A stretch of 64,000 nt of DNA from Streptomyces sp. NBC_00190 (GTDB taxonomy: Bacteria > Actinomycetota > Actinomycetes > Streptomycetales > Streptomycetaceae). A model generated the notes under the pieces. The model saw only the letters and a list, made by a program, of their open reading frames with translations, made no database searches and was not told the origin of the DNA. This document shows positions 61,574 to 64,000 of the stretch, piece by piece. Location of the stretch: assembly GCF_036203305.1 (NCBI RefSeq), contig NZ_CP108131.1, positions 6,076,001-6,140,000 on the forward strand, written 5' to 3'. A program made the position numbers and the translations under genes. Position 1 is the stretch's first letter; every line of letters starts with the position of its first letter.

Positions 61574-62518
61574 ATGAGCCATGTAGCCCAGAGCAAGGGG
61601 CGGGCCGGTTTCATCGCCGGCTTCCTCGTCGCGCCCCTCGCGCTGTACCTGACCTTCGTCATCTGGCCGTACGTACAGACGTTCGGCTACTCCTTCACCA
61701 ACTGGAGCGGCCAGTCCCCGACGTTCGACTTCGTCGGCCTGGACAACTACGCTTCGTTGCTGAAGGACGAGGTCTTCCGCGGCGCCCTCGGGCACAACCT
61801 GCTGCTCCTGGTGTTCGTCCCGGTCATCACCATCCTGCTCGCCCTCTTCTTCGCCTTCATGGTGAACGCGGGAGGACGCAGCGGGGCCGGCGGAGTGCGG
61901 GGCGTCGGCGGCTCGCGGGTCTACAAGATCGTCTACTTCTTCCCGCAGGTGCTCTCCCTCGCCATCCTCGCCGTGCTCTTCGGAGCGATCTACCGGAGCG
62001 ACGAGGGCGGCCTGCTCAACGGCTTCCTCACCCAGCTCGGCCTGATCGACGCGGAGCACCCCGTCGAATGGCTCAACGAGCCCGACCTCGTCCTCTGGTG
62101 CCTGCTGTTCGTCGTCGTCTGGCACGGAGTCGGCTTCTACCTCGTCCTCTTCTCCGCGGCCATGCAGTCCGTCCCCAAGGACATCTACGAGGCGGCGCTG
62201 CTCGACGGCGCCGGGCGCGCCCAGACCTTCTTCCGGGTCACCCTGCCGCTGCTGTGGGATTCTGTGCAGACCTCCGCGGTCTATCTGGGCATCGCCGCGA
62301 TGGACATGTTCGTCCTGGTGTCGACCATGACCTCGCAACAGTTCGGCGGCGGACCCGACCACCACAGCGAGGTCATGTCGACGGTGCTGATGCGCAACTT
62401 CCTGTACTTCGGCAAGAGCGGCTACGCCTGCGCCATGGGCGTGGTCATGCTCGCCCTGACCATGATCCTCTCCATCATCACGCTGCGCGCCACCCGCCGC
62501 GAGCGCATCGAGTTCTGA
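61574..62518 (+). CDS. ngcF: NgcF: sugar ABC transporter permease
   Basis: 314-residue CUT1 MalF-type permease with six predicted helices. EAA loop EAALLDGAGRAQTFFRVTLP. A short Gly-rich insertion (AGGRSGAGGVRGVGG) lies in the second cytoplasmic region. Twenty base pairs after ngcE, same operon; forms the channel with NgcG. Confidence 0.88.
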   Translation: MSHVAQSKGRAGFIAGFLVAPLALYLTFVIWPYVQTFGYSFTNWSGQSPTFDFVGLDNYASLLKDEVFRGALGHNLLLLVFVPVITILLALFFAFMVNAGGRSGAGGVRGVGGSRVYKIVYFFPQVLSLAILAVLFGAIYRSDEGGLLNGFLTQLGLIDAEHPVEWLNEPDLVLWCLLFVVVWHGVGFYLVLFSAAMQSVPKDIYEAALLDGAGRAQTFFRVTLPLLWDSVQTSAVYLGIAAMDMFVLVSTMTSQQFGGGPDHHSEVMSTVLMRNFLYFGKSGYACAMGVVMLALTMILSIITLRATRRERIEF

Positions 62519-62531
62519 GCGGAGTCCCACG

Positions 62532-63467
62532 ATGGCTGCACAGTCCACAGTGATCAAGGCTCCGGGCGAAGCTGCCGCGGAGCGGTCGGGCAAGACAGGC
62601 CGGACGGGGGATCGGGACGGGCGGCGCTCCGAGGGCATGGTCCTCAACGTCTTCTCGCACGGCTTCCTCGTCCTCTGGGCGATAATGATCGTGCTGCCCC
62701 TGATCTGGCTCGCGCTCGGCTCCTTCAAGACGGACGCGCAGATCGGCGGCTCGGCCCTGAGCTGGCCCTCGAACTGGCACTTCGACGCCTTCGGCCGGGC
62801 CTGGGAGAAGGGCATCGGCGGCTACTTCGCCAACACCCTCATCGTGCTGGTGTTCTCGGTCCCGCTGACCATGCTGCTCGGCTCGATGGCCGCGTACGTA
62901 CTCGCCCGCTACCCCTTCACGGGCAACCGGGTCATCTACTACTTCTTCGTCAGCGGGGCGATGTTCCCGGTGTTCCTGGCGCTCGTACCGCTCTTCTTCA
63001 TGGTCAAGCGCTTCGACATGCTGAACACCTACCAGGGCCTGATCCTGGTGTACGTCGCCTACTCGATGCCGTTCACCGTCTTCTTCATGCACTCCTTCTT
63101 CCGGACGCTGCCCACGGCGATACACGAGGCGGCGGTCATCGACGGGGCCTCCGACACCCGGATCTTCTTCCAGGTGATGCTGCCCATGGCCAAGCCCGGC
63201 CTGATCAGCGTGGGGATCTTCAACGTCCTGGGCCAGTGGAACCAGTACATCCTGCCCGCCGTGCTGATGCAGCCGCAGACGAGCGGCGAGCCCGAGCGCT
63301 ACATGCTCACGCAGGGGCTCATCCAGCTCCAGTACCAGATGGGCTACGAGACGGACCTGCCGGTGCTGTTCGCCGGCGCCACCATCGCCATCATCCCCAT
63401 GCTGGCGGTCTACCTCTCCTTCCAGCGCCAGATCCAGGCCGGCCTGACCTCCGCCACCCTCAAGTAG
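62532..63467 (+). CDS. ngcG: NgcG: sugar ABC transporter permease
   Basis: 311-residue CUT1 MalG-type permease, six predicted helices. EAA loop EAAVIDGASDTRIFFQVMLP. The first 35 residues are hydrophilic (KAPGEAAAERSGKTGRTGDR). It starts 14 bp after the ngcF stop and is the last gene of the transporter operon. Confidence 0.88.
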   Translation: MAAQSTVIKAPGEAAAERSGKTGRTGDRDGRRSEGMVLNVFSHGFLVLWAIMIVLPLIWLALGSFKTDAQIGGSALSWPSNWHFDAFGRAWEKGIGGYFANTLIVLVFSVPLTMLLGSMAAYVLARYPFTGNRVIYYFFVSGAMFPVFLALVPLFFMVKRFDMLNTYQGLILVYVAYSMPFTVFFMHSFFRTLPTAIHEAAVIDGASDTRIFFQVMLPMAKPGLISVGIFNVLGQWNQYILPAVLMQPQTSGEPERYMLTQGLIQLQYQMGYETDLPVLFAGATIAIIPMLAVYLSFQRQIQAGLTSATLK

Positions 63468-63475
63468 CCCCGGCG

Positions 63476-63881
63476 TTAGGAGCCGTCGGCTGCCGGAACC
63501 CGGGTGACCGACGTTCTGGAGGATCCAGGGCTGCCGGTCGGTGCCGCCGACGCTCCACGCCGGCCAGAAGCACCCCGGGATGGGGGCGCGGACCCCATGG
63601 GGCCAGGCGTCCCGGCCGGGCGCCTACGACCAGGTGCCGGAGCCCGTGCACTGCCGCGACGGGCCGCTGGGGTGGTCGTCGGGGCGGGTGCGTGCCGACG
63701 TCCAAGGCCGTGCCCCGGCCGTCACAGGTGAAGGTCGGTGTCCCGCCCGGCGGTCGGCCTGGCCGCCGGGCAGGGTCGCCGGACCGATCGCCGGCGGTTC
63801 GTACGTGGGCAGCAGGCCGGTGGTGAACCCGAGGGCGCCGAGGTGAAGACCCAGGCACAGCGCGGTGAAGCAGGAAGCCAC
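63476..63881 (-). pseudogene. Possible decayed secreted-protein gene
   Basis: A minus-strand frame beginning at 63881 has a signal-like start (hydrophobic, with ALCLGLHLGALGF) and a TAG at 63624-63626. Beyond the stop the same frame continues with Trp-rich sequence (CFWPAWSVGGTDRQPW), while another frame ends at a TAA at 63476-63478. QCTGSGTWS just before the TAG recalls the N-terminus of chitin-binding CBM5/12 modules, which would fit a neighbour of the chitin-sugar transporter. This is a by-eye suggestion; it may simply be non-coding. The whole stretch 63468-63936 holds nothing else convincing. Confidence 0.3.
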
Positions 63882-63936
63882 CCGGACGGCCAGTCAGCCG
63901 TGGCGGGAATCCCGGGCCGTGCCGCGGGGAATCGCG

Positions 63937-64000
63937 TCAAAGCCAGGTGTTGAACTTGCGGATGTACCAGGTCTTCACGACCTGCGTGAGCGTGCAGTAC
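63937..64000 (-). CDS. C-terminal end of a gene running off the window
   Basis: The frame ending at TGA 63937-63939 is open to the window edge and gives YCTLTQVVKTWYIRKFNTWL as the last 20 residues. Aromatic-rich ends of this kind occur in exported enzymes, but 20 residues are too few to name a family. It reads on the minus strand towards the ngc operon, so it is convergent with it. Confidence 0.5.
   Translation of the reverse strand, partial: YCTLTQVVKTWYIRKFNTWL

Overview
The window is typical Streptomyces chromosome: very high G+C, strong third-position GC bias, many GTG/TTG starts, frequent stop/start overlaps, and gene families characteristic of the genus (SCO6880-family transfer protein, HTH-MurA fusion, NgcEFG sugar transporter, Scabin-like secreted toxin, Tat-exported lipoproteins). 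From memory, the right part (HTH-MurA, aconitase, NgcEFG) follows the order of the S. coelicolor SCO5998-SCO6007 region; this was not searched.

Layout. (1) 1-1.6 kb: end of an unknown gene, a NUDIX hydrolase and a Uma2 nuclease-like protein. (2) 1.9-15.9 kb: a type IV secretion-like cluster (VirB4-like ATPase, SCO6880-family protein, VirB6/TrbL-like membrane protein, VirB8-like and small two-helix membrane proteins, ParA-like ATPase, divergent lytic transglycosylase/NlpC protein, then a VirD4/TraG-like coupling protein). No relaxase or integrase is visible. (3) 16.3-19.0 kb: beta-propeller lipoprotein and GNAT acetyltransferase. (4) 19.1-23.3 kb: PaaX-type regulator, aromatic acyl-CoA ligase, acyl-CoA dehydrogenase and RidA, a probable fragment of an (amino)benzoyl-CoA pathway. 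(5) 23.3-25.3 kb: tautomerase, SDR lacking the catalytic Tyr, and divergent LysR regulator.

(6) 25.3-46.4 kb is the most interesting part. It looks like one co-regulated collagen and hydroxyproline utilisation system: secreted M9 collagenase, M24 Xaa-Pro-type peptidase, S9 dipeptidyl-peptidase-IV-type peptidase, five-gene oligopeptide ABC transporter, three-subunit D-hydroxyproline dehydrogenase, pyrroline-4-hydroxy-2-carboxylate deaminase-like protein, two proline-racemase/hydroxyproline-epimerase paralogues, an ornithine-cyclodeaminase-type (pyrroline-2-carboxylate reductase-like) enzyme and a GntR/FCD regulator. Six intergenic regions carry a related motif (about TGTRACATNNTAM). Two of them, before the collagenase and before the peptide transporter, are identical over 33 bp and contain a TTGTCA-N17-TATGTT promoter overlapped by the motif. 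A Scabin-like DNA ADP-ribosyltransferase sits inside the island but lacks the motif.

(7) 46.4-56.9 kb: DHA2-type MFS exporter overlapping tail-to-tail with a cytochrome P450, a MerR-methyltransferase fusion, XRE-MurA fusion, MarR regulator with divergent haloalkane dehalogenase, and a Tat-exported amidohydrolase with divergent LacI regulator. (8) 57-64 kb: aconitase, the NgcEFG transporter behind a DasR-like site, a possible decayed secreted-protein gene, and the end of a gene running off the window. No tRNA, rRNA, CRISPR array or intact insertion sequence was seen.
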